Shown: positions 19,249 through 30,018, counted from the stretch's first letter. The stretch: 64,000 bases of DNA from Halobacillus locisalis (GCF_013694105.1 NZ_JACEFG010000002.1:682001-746000), one strand, 5' to 3'. Notes: a model not told the origin generated them from the letters alone. Numbers and translations: made by a program.

Positions 19249-19266
19249 TTGTGAAATAATTCACAA
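19249..19266. promoter_or_regulatory. Rex operator, upstream of -35
   Basis: TTGTGAAATAATTCACAA, a palindromic Rex box. Its centre is 57 bases from the centre of the other one, with the promoter between, which would allow looping or joint occlusion. Confidence 0.88.
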
Positions 19267-19390
19267 TGTTTGGTAGTTCTATTTTTATAGTAAAAGTATA
19301 GCATTTTGGGTGTTTGGGTTGGAAGGTTTTGCATTTTTGGATTGGTTTTTGTATATATGGTTTTGTTTTTTTGGCTGGAGGGGAATGGGG

Positions 19391-19724
19391 TGTCCGAATT
19401 ATGATCGTGCGTGTCCGAATTCCCTGGGGAAATGTCCGAATTCGGCTCAATTGTCCGAAATAGGGTTCCGCATGTCCGGATTATTCCCTCTGATGTCCGG
19501 AATCCGTGAGCCTTTGTCCGAATCAGCCACTCAAATGTCCGAATCCCGCCCCGCCCGGCAAAGTGTCCTAATTATGAGCACGCTTGTCCGAATTCCCTAG
19601 GAAAATGTCCGAATTCAGCGCAATTGTCCGAAATAAGGTTCCACATGTCCGAATTATCTCCTCTGATGTCCGGAATCCGTGAACCTTTGTCCGAATCAGC
19701 CTCTCAAATGTCCGAATCCCGGCC
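19391..19724. repeat. Nested 21-bp periodic TGTCCGAAT array (2 x 8 units)
   Basis: Sixteen copies of TGTCCGAAT (variants TGTCCGGA, TGTCCTAA) start at 19391, 19412, 19433, 19452, 19473, 19494, 19515, 19536, then 19564, 19585, 19606, 19625, 19646, 19667, 19688, 19709. Spacing is 21 bases except one 19-base unit at the same place in both halves. The second eight units are a diverged copy of the first eight, 173 bases away. It lies between ldh and the xenorhodopsin gene. The region from 19267 to 19390 is otherwise without a gene. Confidence 0.9.
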
Positions 19725-19766
19725 ACCCCACCCCCGCCGCCGCGCGAGACGGTGTCCGAGACACCA

Positions 19767-20444
19767 TCACCGCAACCGGCGCAGCCCATACAAATCAAGC
19801 ACACTGAACCCCACCTTCGAGAAAATCGGGAGAATGATGAAGGCGAGCACATCCACGGTTTGCTGCGTCAATCCGACGCCAGACGGACCGAGCACCCACA
19901 CCGTGGGATACAAAATCCAGAAGCACGTCAAATAGGCAGCTGTTCGACGGTAGTGGATGGAAAGTTTATGTCCGGAACGGTCGGCGATCTGACGCAAAGG
20001 ATACCAAATGATATAAAGAATCAACAAAAGCGCGATGATGCCGAGCACATACCAGACGTACTTCACAACACCGCTCGATAGATCCGCGATCAAGCCGGTC
20101 AGGATCATGAAGACATCCGCTGCGACCAAGCTGAAGAGGATGGTCTTGCTCTTTTTCTCCGTATAGATTATCGCCGTAAATGCTAAAGCTAAAAGAAGAA
20201 GCGGCGTCGTCACGACCCAGTCGAGGTAGCGGGCGAAGTAAATCGTACGCTCGGGTTGTTCGAGGACGCCTTGGCCGAACGCTATCGATAAATACGCTGC
20301 GCCTGACCATAGCGGAATCAAGATGGCAACAAGATATTCGTAGTTGGGCACGTCTTTCGGCCGGCGACTTAAATAGAAGAAATAGAGCGCACCCGTCAGC
20401 ATGACGAGCGCATAAAAATAATGCAGACTTGCGAAGTTTTCCAT
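19767..20444 (-). CDS. Xenorhodopsin-type microbial rhodopsin (putative inward proton pump)
   Basis: 225 residues, seven hydrophobic helices. Helix C reads R72-Y-L-D75-W-V-V-T79-T-P-L-L-L-L-A86, matching bacteriorhodopsin positions 82-96 with Asp85 kept, Thr89 kept and Asp96 replaced by Ala. Helix F has W176, Y179, P180 and W183. Helix G has the retinal lysine K210 in F-S-K-V-G-F, Pro206 where pumps have Asp212, and Asp217 seven residues after the lysine. Pro206 and Asp217 are the hallmarks of the Anabaena sensory rhodopsin/xenorhodopsin clade, whose pumps move protons inward; the numbering even coincides with the Anabaena protein. No transducer or retinal-synthesis gene is adjacent. AAAGGTG precedes the ATG. 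Confidence 0.9.
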   Translation of the reverse strand: MENFASLHYFYALVMLTGALYFFYLSRRPKDVPNYEYLVAILIPLWSGAAYLSIAFGQGVLEQPERTIYFARYLDWVVTTPLLLLALAFTAIIYTEKKSKTILFSLVAADVFMILTGLIADLSSGVVKYVWYVLGIIALLLILYIIWYPLRQIADRSGHKLSIHYRRTAAYLTCFWILYPTVWVLGPSGVGLTQQTVDVLAFIILPIFSKVGFSVLDLYGLRRLR

Positions 20445-20599
20445 TCGATCATCACCTTTTCAATGGTTATACACCTAGTTTGTCCACATTTGGGAAAGGA
20501 TAAAAGGGGATTAAAATCGATTACTTACATGTTTCGACTGCATCGTTTATAATAGGAAAGGATGTAGTACATTTCGACAACCTAGGGGGTAGACAAGCA

Positions 20600-22081
20600 A
20601 TGAAGCCATTTTCTGAAGAACACGATGATATAGAAGCGATCGACGTGATGGAAGACATGACGTTTGTGCTTTTCGGAGCGACAGGGGATCTCGCAAAACG
20701 CAAAATTTACCCTGCTTTATATAACCTATACGTAGAAGGTAAAATGCCGGAATCGATTTCGGTGATCGGATTGGGTCGTACGGAACTAACGAACGAAGAC
20801 CTGCAAGCCCAAGTCGAAGAGGCGCTGAACGAATTTTCAAGACGAGATGTTCAGTCCGAAAACATACAAGAATTCTTGAGCAAGTTCCGCTACTTCATTT
20901 TCGATGCGATGAAAGAAGAGTCGTATGACCGGTTGCGGAAGTACATCGAAGACCGGGAATCAGAGCTAGGCATTCCGGATAACCGTTTGTTCTATCTATC
21001 GGTTGCGCCGCGTCTTGTGGAAATGATCACGACGCAGCTCGATAAGAGCGGAGTCAGCCGCACAAATGGCTGGAGACGTTTGATCGTCGAGAAGCCGTTC
21101 GGTTCGGATCTTGAGTCTGCACGTGAATTGAACGCCTGCTTGAAGCAAGTATTCGATGAGGAAGAAATCTACCGCATCGACCACTACCTCGGCAAACCGA
21201 TGGTACAAAACTTGGAGTCACTGATCCGCCCGAACCCGATTCTGAAAGCGTTGTGGGATCATGACCAGATCGCGAACGTTCAGATCACGGCGAGTGAAAC
21301 AGTCGGTGTTGGATCACGCGCATCGTATTACGATAAAGCGGGAGCCATCAAGGATATGGTTCAGAACCACTTGTTACAATTGGTGATGATGACAGCTGTA
21401 CACCATGAGAAAAAGTTGTCTCCTAAACAAACGGAAGAAAAGAAACGCGAAATCATGGAGTCCCTGCAGCCTGTTGAGCCTGAGAATTTATCTACGCATG
21501 TGATCCGCGGGCAGTATGAAGAGGGAGAACTTTCTGGTGAGGCCGTTCCAGCTTACAGAGACGAGTCTGGCGTGACAGAAGGATCCAACAATGATACCTT
21601 CTTCGCAGCGAAATTGTGCATCGACAATGAATATTGGAGAGGCATTCCATTTTATATCCGCACAGGGAAGCGTATGAACGAGAAGTCGACTCGCATCGTG
21701 ATTGAATTCAAGAAGGACACCGATGATGCTGGGATCGTTTCCAACCTATTGGTGATCCAGGTTAACCCGGACGAGAGCATCTCATTACGCGTCAACATGA
21801 AGGATAATTCCACCGATCAGTTCGAGCCACAGTACATCAGTTTTTCTGACAATTCTTCCACACAACCAGAGGCGTACGAGCGTTTGCTGTATGATGGAAT
21901 GGTCGGAAACTCGACGTACTTTGCGCACTGGCACGAAGTTGAATTATCATGGGAATGGGTACAGCCGATCTTGGATGCCTTCGAACAAGATGAAGTCCCG
22001 CTACACTTCTATCCAGCCGGATCCAAGGGACCAAGCGCGTCTCACGAGTTGCTGGAAAAAGACGGGTTTGAGTGGAATTAA
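20600..22081 (+). CDS. zwf: Glucose-6-phosphate 1-dehydrogenase
   Basis: 493 residues, normal length. It oxidises glucose-6-phosphate to 6-phosphogluconolactone, making NADPH as the first step of the oxidative pentose phosphate pathway. NADP fold G-A-T-G-D-L-A-K-R-K near residue 30; catalytic signature R-I-D-H-Y-L-G-K-P near 195; V-E-K-P-F-G upstream. The extra 15 acidic N-terminal residues are a minor oddity. AGGGGGT precedes the ATG, and TATAAT at about 20548 is a candidate -10. gnd follows after 31 bases. Confidence 0.96.
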   Translation: MKPFSEEHDDIEAIDVMEDMTFVLFGATGDLAKRKIYPALYNLYVEGKMPESISVIGLGRTELTNEDLQAQVEEALNEFSRRDVQSENIQEFLSKFRYFIFDAMKEESYDRLRKYIEDRESELGIPDNRLFYLSVAPRLVEMITTQLDKSGVSRTNGWRRLIVEKPFGSDLESARELNACLKQVFDEEEIYRIDHYLGKPMVQNLESLIRPNPILKALWDHDQIANVQITASETVGVGSRASYYDKAGAIKDMVQNHLLQLVMMTAVHHEKKLSPKQTEEKKREIMESLQPVEPENLSTHVIRGQYEEGELSGEAVPAYRDESGVTEGSNNDTFFAAKLCIDNEYWRGIPFYIRTGKRMNEKSTRIVIEFKKDTDDAGIVSNLLVIQVNPDESISLRVNMKDNSTDQFEPQYISFSDNSSTQPEAYERLLYDGMVGNSTYFAHWHEVELSWEWVQPILDAFEQDEVPLHFYPAGSKGPSASHELLEKDGFEWN

Positions 22082-22112
22082 TGAATTTTTATAAGAAAGA
22101 GGGTCGATCGTG

Positions 22113-23522
<1,410 letters not shown>

Positions 23523-23614
23523 GTTTGGCTTTTTCTTAGCGTGGGGCGTTCTCGTGCGTAGCGTTCTTTGCATGGGGACGGTTCTGGTGTTTGGTTCAAC
23601 TAAATAGGATATTA

Positions 23615-23647
23615 GGGGTGACTCTTTTAGGGAGTCATCCCTTTTTT
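23615..23647 (+). terminator. zwf-gnd operon terminator
   Basis: GGGGTGACTC pairs with GGAGTCATCCC followed by TTTTTT. An inverted TGGGGACGGTTC motif lies upstream at 23573. Confidence 0.8.
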
Positions 23648-23769
23648 GGTGATGAGAGAGTGGGTGCTGGACTTAGGCAACAAAAGGAATATGACGTTAT
23701 TGATCAAACGTTTGTTTAATTTCTCGTGTGAGCCGATAGCACAGTCTTTCTCAACCTTTTTTCATGCAG

Positions 23770-23965
23770 ACGAGCGTGGAAAACTGTGGAGAGGAGGATG
23801 ATTAAAACGGTTTTGAAAGACGTCTATGCAAAAAAGTGTGGAGAGGAGTTATATCACAGCAGTTTCGTTAACCCCTGAGATTTAAAACCGTTGAGATATC
23901 CTCGATCACTACACTTTTGAAGGACAATCCGAATCAAAACCGACGAGAGACCTCCCCGATCATTC
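23770..23965. repeat. Diverged AAAACCG-box repeat, copy 5
   Basis: Alternating AAAAGTGTGGAGAGGAG, TTAAAACGGTTTTGA, ATCACAGCAGTTTC, AAAACCGTTGAGATA and ACACTTTTGAAGG boxes: the same building blocks in a different order from the copies at 7660-16110. The remainder of the 23523-24116 gap shows no gene. Confidence 0.55.
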
Positions 23966-24116
23966 GAACATAAATGAATCGAATTGATGATTCTACCTTT
24001 ACTTTCTTTTACATAACGCGAACAAAGGACTAGACCTAATCTTTCCAATATTTGATATAATTGTAGATGGTCGTGAATATTTCGACTAATCTTTCATTTC
24101 AAAAGGAGAGAAATTA

Positions 24117-27068
24117 GTGATGAGGAAAACCCCTATGAAAGTGATTGCTTCAGCAACTCTATTATCGACGATTGCCATCCCAGTCGCAGCAGACGCCGTT
24201 CAGGCAGAGGAAGTTTCGATTGAATCGGTTGTCTTGAAAACGGATACAGGTTTGGTACGCGTGTCCCTTGAAGATTTTTCCGATGCGATGTTATCAGGTG
24301 AAGGCAATCAGTTACTGACATACATAGCTGAGAATGAGTTATACGGTATCGCACTAAATAGCGACAGCGTCGTGTATTACGATGACTTTGTCGACGAAGT
24401 GTTATCGAGCCCTGGCTTTGATGTGTTTGAAGTGCTCGAAGATATGTCTGATCAAGATGATTTCTTGTTTACGGATGAGGAGTTGGACGGGATCGGCGAA
24501 TTACCGCCACTTGGTGAAGATCTTCTTCAACCCCACGACATCCAGGGCGCCGCTCATTTCTCTCCTTTTGAAGGTGAGAGTGTCGGACCTGTCGAAGGCA
24601 TCGTGACGCACGTCTTGGACAAGCAGTACTTTCCGAAAGGTTTCTATATCTATTCGACGAACGAAGACGGCGATGTCGCGACATCCGAGGGTGTTTTCGT
24701 TAAAACGGATGAGACACCGGAAGTCGGAAGTATCGTCCAGGTCACCGGTATGGTCGAGGAGCGGAAGCCATCGTTGCCATCCTATATGAGTACGGAATTC
24801 GAATTGACGACGACTCAAATCGCGGCGTCAGAAGTGAATGTGACCGGCGTTGCAGATGAACTTCCGGACACGGTTCTCCTCGGAAAAGACCGCATCCAAC
24901 CTACAGACGTCATCGATGACGACGGTTTGGAGTCATTTGATTCTGAAGAAGATGCCATCGACTTTTACGAAAGTTTAGAAGGTATGCGTGTAGAAGTGCC
25001 GAAACCGACCGTTTTGTCTCCGATCAAATACGATGAAATCACGGTGACGGCTGGTAAAGTGAAAGAGGATCGCAGCCAGTCAGGCGGGCTTTTGCTGACA
25101 CCGGATGACCCGAATCCTGAGCGCTTGATCGTCGACGTCGAAGATTACGCGAGCACGGCGACCTACCCTGCGACCGTCGGTGACCAGTTCAAAGGCAACA
25201 TCACCGGCATCATGGATTACGACTACAGCAATTTCCAGCTGATCGCGACGGAGGAACTTCCGGAGCTCAAACAGTCGAATTACGAACCTGAAACGACGAC
25301 CATCACGAGCGAATCGAACAAGCTCCGTGTCGCGACCTATAATGTAGAAAACTTCTCGACGGATGATGCCGGGGACAAAGCGAACCGCATCGCCGAAACC
25401 ATTACGGATAATATGAAAAATCCAGATATCCTGAGCCTGGTCGAAGTACAGGACAACGACGGGTCAGAGGATAGCGGGGTCACCTCTGCGGAGGAGAGCG
25501 CGCAAGTGTTGATCGATGCGATTGAGCAAGCGGGCGGCCCAACGTATGAATACGTCGAAGTCGAGCCTGTGAACAATGAAGAAGGCGGGCAGCCAGGTGG
25601 GAATATCCGCGTCGGGTTCTTATACAATCCTGACCGTGTCAGCTTGAAAGATGGCGCTCCCGAAGGCGGTTCACTAGAAGCGGTCGGTTATGAAAATGAT
25701 GACCTGACACTGAACCCAGGACGTATCGATCCGACGAATGAAGCGTTCGAGGATTCTCGTATTCCACTAGCCGCTGAATTCACATTCCAAGGCGAAGACG
25801 TCATCGTCCTAGCCAACCACTTCAATTCCAAGGGCGGAGATGATGCGCTTTACGGCCTCCGTCAACCAGCCCAGCAGGGATCTGAAGTCCAACGTCATAA
25901 AATCGCACAAGTCGTGAACAACTTCGTCGATGACATTATGGAAGAAGATCCAGATGCCAACGTCGTCGTAACTGGCGATATGAACGACTTCCAGTTCTCT
26001 GAAACGCTCGATATTTTGAAAGGTGACGTGCTGACGAACAAAGTCGACAGTCTGCCTGAAGACGAGCAGTACACGTACGTGTTCCAAGGTAACTCCCAAG
26101 TGCTCGATCACATTCTCGTGAACAACGCTCTGGCCGATGACACCGAGATCGACATCGTGCATATCAACGCTGAATTTTCCGAGGTTGAAGGACAAGCGAG
26201 TGACCACGATCCATTGCTTGCGAAAATCGACTTCGGCTTCGATCCGCTGACAGCTAAAGAAGCAGTCGTTGTAAACAAAGAGTCTCTCTCAATCGGATTC
26301 TCTGGTGGAGACGAAGCGACAAGCGTAACCCAAGATCTCAAACTTCCAACGAGCGGAACCGATGGCGTGAAGATTTCGTGGGAGTCGAGTGATGATTCTT
26401 ATGTAACGGACGAAGGAAACGTCACGCGTCCAGCGGCTGAGGCAGAAGACCAAACGGTGACGTTGACCGCAACCATCAAGAAAAAAGGCGAAAGAGCTAC
26501 CAAAACGTTCGACGTGACCGTAGTAAAAGAACTCGGACAAGTGTCGATCGAAGAAGCACGCACACTTTCAAATGATTCTAGCGTAATCATCAGCGGAACG
26601 ATCACGGCAATCGACGGCAAAAACTTCTACATCCAAGACGGTACAGCAGGCATCATCGTGCGCGATTGGTCCGGCGAATTCGCAGGTGAAGTCGGCGACA
26701 CAATTAAAGTAGAAGGAACGAAAACCGACTACAACGGCATGGAACAAGTCGAAGTCGAGGCCGCAGCGAACATCAGCGTGACCGACGAAGGCGAACAGCC
26801 AACGCCAAAAGTGATCACGGCAGACGAGTTGAATGAAGCGCATGAAGGCATGCTCGTCACCATCGAAGATGTCTCTGTGACAGGGGATGCCGGCTACGGT
26901 GAGTACAACGCCGAAGACAGCCAGCAGCAATCGTTCATCATCGACAACGAGCTGATTCAAAACGCCGTTACAATCGATGAATCGTATGCTTCTGTGACAG
27001 GCGTTGTCCATTACAGCTACGGTGCTTATAAACTGGCACCTCGTATGGAAGCGGATGTTGTGAAATAA
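24117..27068 (+). CDS. Large secreted endonuclease (ExeM/YhcR-like, EEP domain)
   Basis: 983 residues from GTG 24117 (eight bases after AAGGAG; ATG 24120 also possible). Signal peptide to about 31 (A-V-Q-A-E-E). An OB-like N-terminal nuclease module spans about 140-260 (H-D-I-Q-G-A-A-H-F-S-P, G-I-V-T-H-V). The endonuclease/exonuclease/phosphatase domain spans about 400-705: L-R-V-A-T-Y-N-V-E-N-F, S-L-V-E-V-Q, V-T-G-D-M-N-D-F and S-D-H-D-P as metal and catalytic residues. A bacterial Ig-like domain (about 710-800) and a C-terminal OB-fold (about 805-980) follow. Very acidic. It probably degrades extracellular DNA or RNA for phosphate and nucleotides. There is no LPXTG anchor. Confidence 0.88.
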   Translation: MMRKTPMKVIASATLLSTIAIPVAADAVQAEEVSIESVVLKTDTGLVRVSLEDFSDAMLSGEGNQLLTYIAENELYGIALNSDSVVYYDDFVDEVLSSPGFDVFEVLEDMSDQDDFLFTDEELDGIGELPPLGEDLLQPHDIQGAAHFSPFEGESVGPVEGIVTHVLDKQYFPKGFYIYSTNEDGDVATSEGVFVKTDETPEVGSIVQVTGMVEERKPSLPSYMSTEFELTTTQIAASEVNVTGVADELPDTVLLGKDRIQPTDVIDDDGLESFDSEEDAIDFYESLEGMRVEVPKPTVLSPIKYDEITVTAGKVKEDRSQSGGLLLTPDDPNPERLIVDVEDYASTATYPATVGDQFKGNITGIMDYDYSNFQLIATEELPELKQSNYEPETTTITSESNKLRVATYNVENFSTDDAGDKANRIAETITDNMKNPDILSLVEVQDNDGSEDSGVTSAEESAQVLIDAIEQAGGPTYEYVEVEPVNNEEGGQPGGNIRVGFLYNPDRVSLKDGAPEGGSLEAVGYENDDLTLNPGRIDPTNEAFEDSRIPLAAEFTFQGEDVIVLANHFNSKGGDDALYGLRQPAQQGSEVQRHKIAQVVNNFVDDIMEEDPDANVVVTGDMNDFQFSETLDILKGDVLTNKVDSLPEDEQYTYVFQGNSQVLDHILVNNALADDTEIDIVHINAEFSEVEGQASDHDPLLAKIDFGFDPLTAKEAVVVNKESLSIGFSGGDEATSVTQDLKLPTSGTDGVKISWESSDDSYVTDEGNVTRPAAEAEDQTVTLTATIKKKGERATKTFDVTVVKELGQVSIEEARTLSNDSSVIISGTITAIDGKNFYIQDGTAGIIVRDWSGEFAGEVGDTIKVEGTKTDYNGMEQVEVEAAANISVTDEGEQPTPKVITADELNEAHEGMLVTIEDVSVTGDAGYGEYNAEDSQQQSFIIDNELIQNAVTIDESYASVTGVVHYSYGAYKLAPRMEADVVK

Positions 27069-27079
27069 ATCTAGTAGAG

Positions 27080-27115
27080 GAGGATGACTCTCATAGGAGG
27101 GTCATTCTTTTTGTT
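27080..27115 (+). terminator. Terminator of the secreted endonuclease gene
   Basis: GGATGACTCTC pairs fully (two wobble pairs) with GAGGGTCATTC around ATAG, followed by TTTTTG. Confidence 0.75.
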
Positions 27116-27117
27116 GT

Positions 27118-27330
27118 CTCCACACTTTTGGGAGACGATGACTCTAAAAAGTGCGGAGAGGAGTCCGATCTGAGCGGTTTTGTAAGTTTCATAGTTATAA
27201 AAGTGTTGAGAGGAAGGCTATCACGTCGCATTTGTCACCTGTCACGCCTAGAAACTGTGGTGACCAGCCTTATCTCAGCACTTTTGAACGCCGTAATCTC
27301 CTAAAAGTGCCGAGAGCCCCTCCATTACAA
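27118..27330. repeat. Diverged AAAACCG-box repeat, copy 6
   Basis: CTCCACACTTTTGGGAG, AAAAAGTGCGGAGAGGAG, ATCTGAGCGGTTTTG, AAAAGTGTTGAGAGGA, GAAACTGTGGTGA and TCAGCACTTTTGAACG boxes. Here AAAAGTG/CACTTTT variants dominate over AAAACCG. Confidence 0.55.
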
Positions 27331-27456
27331 GAGAAGAAATTGGCAGCCGAAATACCCCCTTAAGTCCTATAAATCTATGATAAACTAGTCATCGGTGTCC
27401 TCCATTTTATAGAGGGTACTCACACACATCAAGAATCTACATAGGGGGAGAAACAA

Positions 27457-28959
27457 TTGAAGAGAGTCATTCTAGCATTCCTTTTCGCAGCCCTGTTTTG
27501 GGTTGCTTCACCGGTCCAAGCCGAGACAACGGTTGGTCCGGATAAAACGTGGACAATCACGTTCAACACGGCGATCGATCTCCAATCCGCTGACGAGGCG
27601 ATCACGGTCACAAACGAAAGCGGAGACGAAATCGACGTCGATGTCTGGCATCAAGATAGTCAGAAGAAACACATTAAAGTAAAACCATCGGGTGGAGCGG
27701 AATACCCATCAGGCACGTACACGCTTACCGTCAGCAAACAGGTGAAGAGTGTCGCCGGCGTGCAGGCGGAGACGGAAGCGACCAAAACCTTCACGGTCGC
27801 TGCAAACGATTGGGGCGAGTGGACGTCTGTCAAAGCTCTGGACATCCAGGATACGAACGGACAGACAGCGACGATTCATCTGCTTGCAAATCAAGTCTTG
27901 CCACAAGAATCCCAGTCCACAAGTTGGTCGGCCAATAAAGTAGACGCTGATTTTAAATTCGGTATTGAAACCAACGGAGAGAAGAAGGTCAGCGATGTAC
28001 TGGTAACGGACAAAGCGAAGGCGGCTTTCTATCAGAATGCTGTAGTAGATGTAGACTGGCAGTTCAGAAAGATTGAGGATCGCATCTTTGTTGTGACGCA
28101 GATGGAAGACGACCGTTACACGTTCGATTATTATTATGGTGTCAAAAATGGCAACATAGAGCGTATTCAGCTGGATTCTGTCTATAATGGCACCGAGGAC
28201 AAGGTGTATAACGATCAGAGTAATCTCAAACATGAGAGCGGCAACACGTTCGTGCGAAACTATTATAGTTCTTTTGCGGACGATCAGCTGAAAGCGGCCT
28301 TTGTTTTCAATCATGAGTCTATGAAGCTGGTAGAGCAAACGTACTTGACACAGGCACAAATGGAACAAAAATCGGACTACTTGCAGGATAAAGTACGCAA
28401 CATCATATACGGAGATTTGAAGGCGAACGGAGAAGACAATCGTTCATATGAAAGAGTCGAAACAAAAATCGACGAATACGTAACCAATGAATTCGGTGAA
28501 GCGGTAAAAGTCGTTTACGAAGAAGCTTGTGTCGATTGCAATCAAGTGATGCAGTTTAACAATGATTGGCGCTGGGACATTCATTCTTTCGTGATGGAAG
28601 ATTACAAAGACCGAGTGATTATCGAAACGACTGCGCTGGATACGCCTGAAACGTACGGATCGATTGACTGGATCGTACTGAAAAAAGAGGGCGATCACTG
28701 GAAGCTGGATGAAATCTTCTATGCACACTTCCAAAAAGATATCCACCTAGAACTATCCGTCGACTTGGCCCGACAAGTTCTTCTTAGCAGTGACTTCGCT
28801 GTTTCGGACAATTACAGACACGTCACATCTTATAACGAAGAAGTGAAAGATTACTATGATCAGTCTTACACGACGACGTTCCATCGATTCAAAGATTCAA
28901 ACAATGGACACATAGTAGAAGTCGATGCTTCGACCGGTGCCATTCATAATGTAGAATAA
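27457..28959 (+). CDS. Secreted protein with N-terminal SbsA/Big_5 Ig-like domain
   Basis: 500 residues. Signal peptide 1-22 (S-P-V-Q-A-E). Residues about 25-110 form an Ig-like domain of the SbsA type (K-T-W-T-I-T-F-N-T-A-I-D, G-T-Y-T-L-T-V). The remaining 380 residues are rich in aromatic and acidic residues with no recognised family; a pair of cysteines in E-A-C-V-D-C-N near 365 may form a disulfide. AGGGGGAG precedes the start. It is a lone transcription unit with a terminator. Probably a wall-associated or secreted protein of unknown function. Confidence 0.75.
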   Translation: MKRVILAFLFAALFWVASPVQAETTVGPDKTWTITFNTAIDLQSADEAITVTNESGDEIDVDVWHQDSQKKHIKVKPSGGAEYPSGTYTLTVSKQVKSVAGVQAETEATKTFTVAANDWGEWTSVKALDIQDTNGQTATIHLLANQVLPQESQSTSWSANKVDADFKFGIETNGEKKVSDVLVTDKAKAAFYQNAVVDVDWQFRKIEDRIFVVTQMEDDRYTFDYYYGVKNGNIERIQLDSVYNGTEDKVYNDQSNLKHESGNTFVRNYYSSFADDQLKAAFVFNHESMKLVEQTYLTQAQMEQKSDYLQDKVRNIIYGDLKANGEDNRSYERVETKIDEYVTNEFGEAVKVVYEEACVDCNQVMQFNNDWRWDIHSFVMEDYKDRVIIETTALDTPETYGSIDWIVLKKEGDHWKLDEIFYAHFQKDIHLELSVDLARQVLLSSDFAVSDNYRHVTSYNEEVKDYYDQSYTTTFHRFKDSNNGHIVEVDASTGAIHNVE

Positions 28960-28961
28960 AA

Positions 28962-28999
28962 AGAGGGGACAGTAGCCGTTTGAGCTACTGTCCCTCTGT
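28962..28999 (+). terminator. Terminator
   Basis: GAGGGGACAGTAGC pairs with GCTACTGTCCCTC around a seven-base loop; the T tract after it is weak (TGTTCGTTTT). Confidence 0.7.
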
Positions 29000-29024
29000 T
29001 CGTTTTCTAGCCTCCATGAGCTCG

Positions 29025-29440
29025 GAAACTGCGGTGAGAGCTCCTATCAAGACCGTTTTCAGAGTGGTGGCAAGCTGAAAGTGTCTTTAGTTACTCAATC
29101 AAAGCGGTTTTCTGAATGTCATCATTTCAAAACCGCGTTAATAGCCCCGATTATGACGGTTTCCAAGATCGATACAAGCCAAAAGTGCTTTAATGAATCT
29201 CATACTGCCCAGCCGGATCCTCACGTTTGCCAAACCAAACATGCGCATAGTTCCCATCAATGCAGAGCAGGGAGTGGGCACAGGCGATTAAACGCACTTT
29301 CGCTTCACCTGATCTCATAAAACTGTCTTAAGTGACCTCCTTACAACCTTTTCAGAAGAAACGCCGCCTTAAAAAGGTCATAAAGTGCTCCCTTACAGCA
29401 GTTTCACATGCCACCCTGTCACAACATCGTTTTAATCCCC
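29025..29440. repeat. Diverged AAAACCG-box repeat, copy 7 (longest)
   Basis: About 400 bases with GAAACTGCGGTGAGAG, ATCAAGACCGTTTTCAG, ATCAAAGCGGTTTTCTG, TTCAAAACCGCGTTAATAG, ATTATGACGGTTTCCAAG, AAAAGTGCTTTAATGAA and further weaker boxes. Plus-strand open frames here are not supported by ribosome binding sites. Confidence 0.5.
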
Positions 29441-29451
29441 CCGCGCCCCAC

Positions 29452-30018
29452 CTACGAACTCGCCTTCAACGTCGCAAACGGCCGCGCATGATACTTCATC
29501 CCGTATCCCACCTTCGCAAACCGGTGAATATGCTTCGCAATGCACTCCGCGCCATCCTTTTGATGCGTGAAAAAAATCACGACGGGGTGATCGAGCGAAT
29601 CATAGAAGAAAATCGGATTGAGGCTGCGCATCGCATGTTCAAACGGCCAGTACCCGAACAAATCCAGCTGCCGCACCCACGCATCATCCAAAATACTCTC
29701 AATCGGAACAGATTCCTCGGGGCCAAAAGACCGAATGACGTGATACATCGAAGCGGCTTGCAAATAGGAAAAAGCCGACTCGTCCCCCGAGACGACATCC
29801 ATGAAGTTGACGAGCTGCGTCCCAGCAGCCGACTCCGCATAAATTTCCCCGTCTTCACTGATGATTCTCCAGCCATTCCTCAGCCGTAACTGGGAAAATT
29901 GTTGGATGAGCGCGCTCAAGTCGCACATCGTATAAGGCGATTGAGCAGATGTCGGCCGTTCTTTAAGATGAATATTCATTTGCGTCGCATCGCGCGTAAA
30001 GACCATTTTATTCCTCAT
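29452..30018 (-). CDS. Uncharacterised protein
   Basis: 188 residues, soluble, no signal peptide. GAGAGGAG lies seven bases before the ATG on the minus strand. The composition is mixed, with a hydrophobic strand P-V-V-I-F-F-T-H near 145. Family not recognised. It is divergent from the PAP2 gene. Confidence 0.6.
   Translation of the reverse strand: MRNKMVFTRDATQMNIHLKERPTSAQSPYTMCDLSALIQQFSQLRLRNGWRIISEDGEIYAESAAGTQLVNFMDVVSGDESAFSYLQAASMYHVIRSFGPEESVPIESILDDAWVRQLDLFGYWPFEHAMRSLNPIFFYDSLDHPVVIFFTHQKDGAECIAKHIHRFAKVGYGMKYHARPFATLKASS

Noticed and set aside
19391-19724. CRISPR-like array
   Set aside because: Repeat boxes are only 9 bases with 12-base spacers, and the spacers themselves are duplicated between the two halves. 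No cas gene is near.
19310-19852. Heptad-repeat proteins read through the 21-bp array (frames on both strands with recurrent I-R-T or M-S-x5)
   Set aside because: A 21-bp period keeps any frame in phase, so repetitive peptides appear automatically. No ribosome binding site fits, and the 19-base and 28-base steps break the frame.
19767-20444. Bacteriorhodopsin-like outward pump or sensory rhodopsin with transducer
   Set aside because: The proton donor position is Ala86 and the helix G aspartate is Pro206, and no transducer gene is adjacent.
27709-28368. 219-codon minus-strand frame inside the Ig-like secreted protein gene
   Set aside because: Antisense shadow of a gene with a clear signal peptide and ribosome binding site.
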